Below, piece by piece: positions 7,143-7,535 of a stretch of 7,535 bases of DNA (its first letter is position 1; each line of letters starts with the position of its first letter). Below the pieces are notes generated by a model, which worked only from the letters and a program-made list of their open reading frames with translations, did not search any database and was not told where the DNA came from. The translations under genes were made by a program, and so were the position numbers. Source of the DNA: Hyphomicrobiales bacterium (GTDB lineage Bacteria > Pseudomonadota > Alphaproteobacteria > Rhizobiales > Xanthobacteraceae); assembly GCA_021730825.1 (NCBI GenBank), contig JAKFYO010000258.1, positions 1 through 7,535 of the forward strand. Reading direction: 5' to 3'.

Positions 7143-7490
7143 ATGAAAAAGATCAAGCTTTATCAGTTCGCGCTGGCGCTCATCGCCGCCGTTCTCTTCT
7201 CTGCCACCACGAGCGCGGTGAACACCGCCTATGCAGCGCCGGCCGCTTCGGCGACCCATCTTAAGGGCGCCGTCAGCGAACAGACCACGGACGTGCAGTG
7301 GCGCCGTCGTCGTAACAACTGGGTCGCTCCGGCTGTTGCGCTTGGCATCTTCGGTGCAGCTGCTGCAGCCGCTGCTTCGCAGAATCGCGGTTACTACGAG
7401 CAGCCCTATGGCTACTACCAGGCTCCGCGTCAGCGTTGCTGGGTCCAGACCGGTCCGTATCAGGGCCAGGGCTACTGGGGCTGGTGCTAA
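7143..7490 (+). CDS. Small secreted Tyr-rich protein, paralogue of the preceding gene
   Basis: No named family is recognised. The 115-residue protein has a lysine-rich signal peptide (MKKIKLYQFALALIAAVLFS, probable cleavage after AYA at 31, again leaving AP at the mature N-terminus), a basic patch VQWRRRRNNW (51-60), an Ala/Gly-rich hydrophobic segment at 61-79, then NRGYYEQPYGYYQ (81-93). The C-terminus is aromatic, with two cysteines at C99 and C115, the last residue (RQRCWVQ, GYWGWC). Order of parts and motif wording match the protein encoded at 6594-6968, so the two arose by duplication. This copy has one heptad instead of three and a cysteine-bearing tail the other lacks; C99 and C115 could form a disulphide in the periplasm. 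The ribosome site is modest (GCGAGG at 7127-7132, 10 nt before the ATG). It is followed by two hairpins at the window edge. Confidence 0.8.
   Translation: MKKIKLYQFALALIAAVLFSATTSAVNTAYAAPAASATHLKGAVSEQTTDVQWRRRRNNWVAPAVALGIFGAAAAAAASQNRGYYEQPYGYYQAPRQRCWVQTGPYQGQGYWGWC
7398..7418 (+). repeat. Shared 21-bp segment between the two small genes
   Basis: This stretch, encoding EQPYGYY, matches 6861-6881 in the first small gene at 20 of 21 bases, differing only by a silent TAC/TAT change. The codons just before it (CGCGGTTACTACGA) also match 6828-6841. Outside this core the two genes differ strongly at DNA level. Confidence 0.8.
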
Positions 7491-7493
7491 TTC

Positions 7494-7535
7494 AACCGGA
7501 CTTCCGGTTACCGAGAACGGCGGGCGAAAGCCCGC
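7494..7535 (+). terminator. Two hairpins after the second small gene, cut by the window edge
   Basis: AACCGG (7494-7499) pairs with CCGGTT (7504-7509) around a 4-nt loop, starting 4 nt after the stop. Then GCGGGC (7520-7525) pairs with GCCCGC (7530-7535) around a GAAA tetraloop, ending exactly at the last base. A T-run, if present, would lie just outside, so the call as an intrinsic terminator is probable but incomplete. Confidence 0.6.

Noticed and set aside
6841..7146. A 101-codon frame crossing the end of the first small gene and the gap to the second.
   Set aside because: It begins inside the Tyr-repeat gene in another frame, crosses the 12-bp terminator hairpin, and has no ribosome site.

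Overview
The window looks like a chromosomal segment from an alphaproteobacterium, most likely of the order Hyphomicrobiales (Rhizobiales). The DNA is GC-rich. The PyrB, PyrC-like and PlsY proteins read like those of Bradyrhizobium and its relatives. The gene order pyrB-pyrC-plsY is the one I know from that group, and the two small Tyr-rich secreted proteins are of a kind common there. Genus assignment is inference only; there is no rRNA, tRNA, phage, IS element or CRISPR array in the window.

Left block (1-1877, + strand): the 3' part of a methyl-accepting chemotaxis protein whose start lies before base 1, followed by a cytochrome b561-type four-helix membrane haem protein. Its start overlaps the MCP stop (ATGA), so the two are almost certainly co-translated. 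This suggests a redox- or respiration-linked sensing pair.

Middle block (1884-4756, - strand): a tight operon read right to left, pyrB (aspartate carbamoyltransferase), a dihydroorotase homologue and plsY (glycerol-3-phosphate acyltransferase). pyrB and the dihydroorotase gene overlap by 4 nt, and 3 nt separate the latter from plsY. The dihydroorotase homologue has lost most metal- and substrate-binding residues and is best read as a non-catalytic partner of PyrB (PyrC'/PyrX type). The left block converges on plsY with only 6 nt between stop codons.

Right block (4855-7535, + strand): aidB, divergent from pyrB, encodes a flavin-containing acyl-CoA dehydrogenase relative of the alkylation-response AidB family. 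It is followed by two small genes for secreted proteins that are diverged paralogues: signal peptide, a VQ(Y/W)RR basic patch, a Gly/Ala-rich hydrophobic segment, then an NRGYY...QPYGYY tail. A perfect GGAAC-N17-CGTT match, the consensus of the alphaproteobacterial general stress sigma factor EcfG, lies inside the 3' end of aidB ahead of the first small gene. A one-mismatch version with the same spacing precedes the second. Hairpin terminators follow both small genes.

Most of the window is ordinary housekeeping. The points most worth following up are the MCP/cytochrome b561 pair, the degenerate PyrC, and the paired Tyr-rich envelope proteins with possible stress-sigma promoters.
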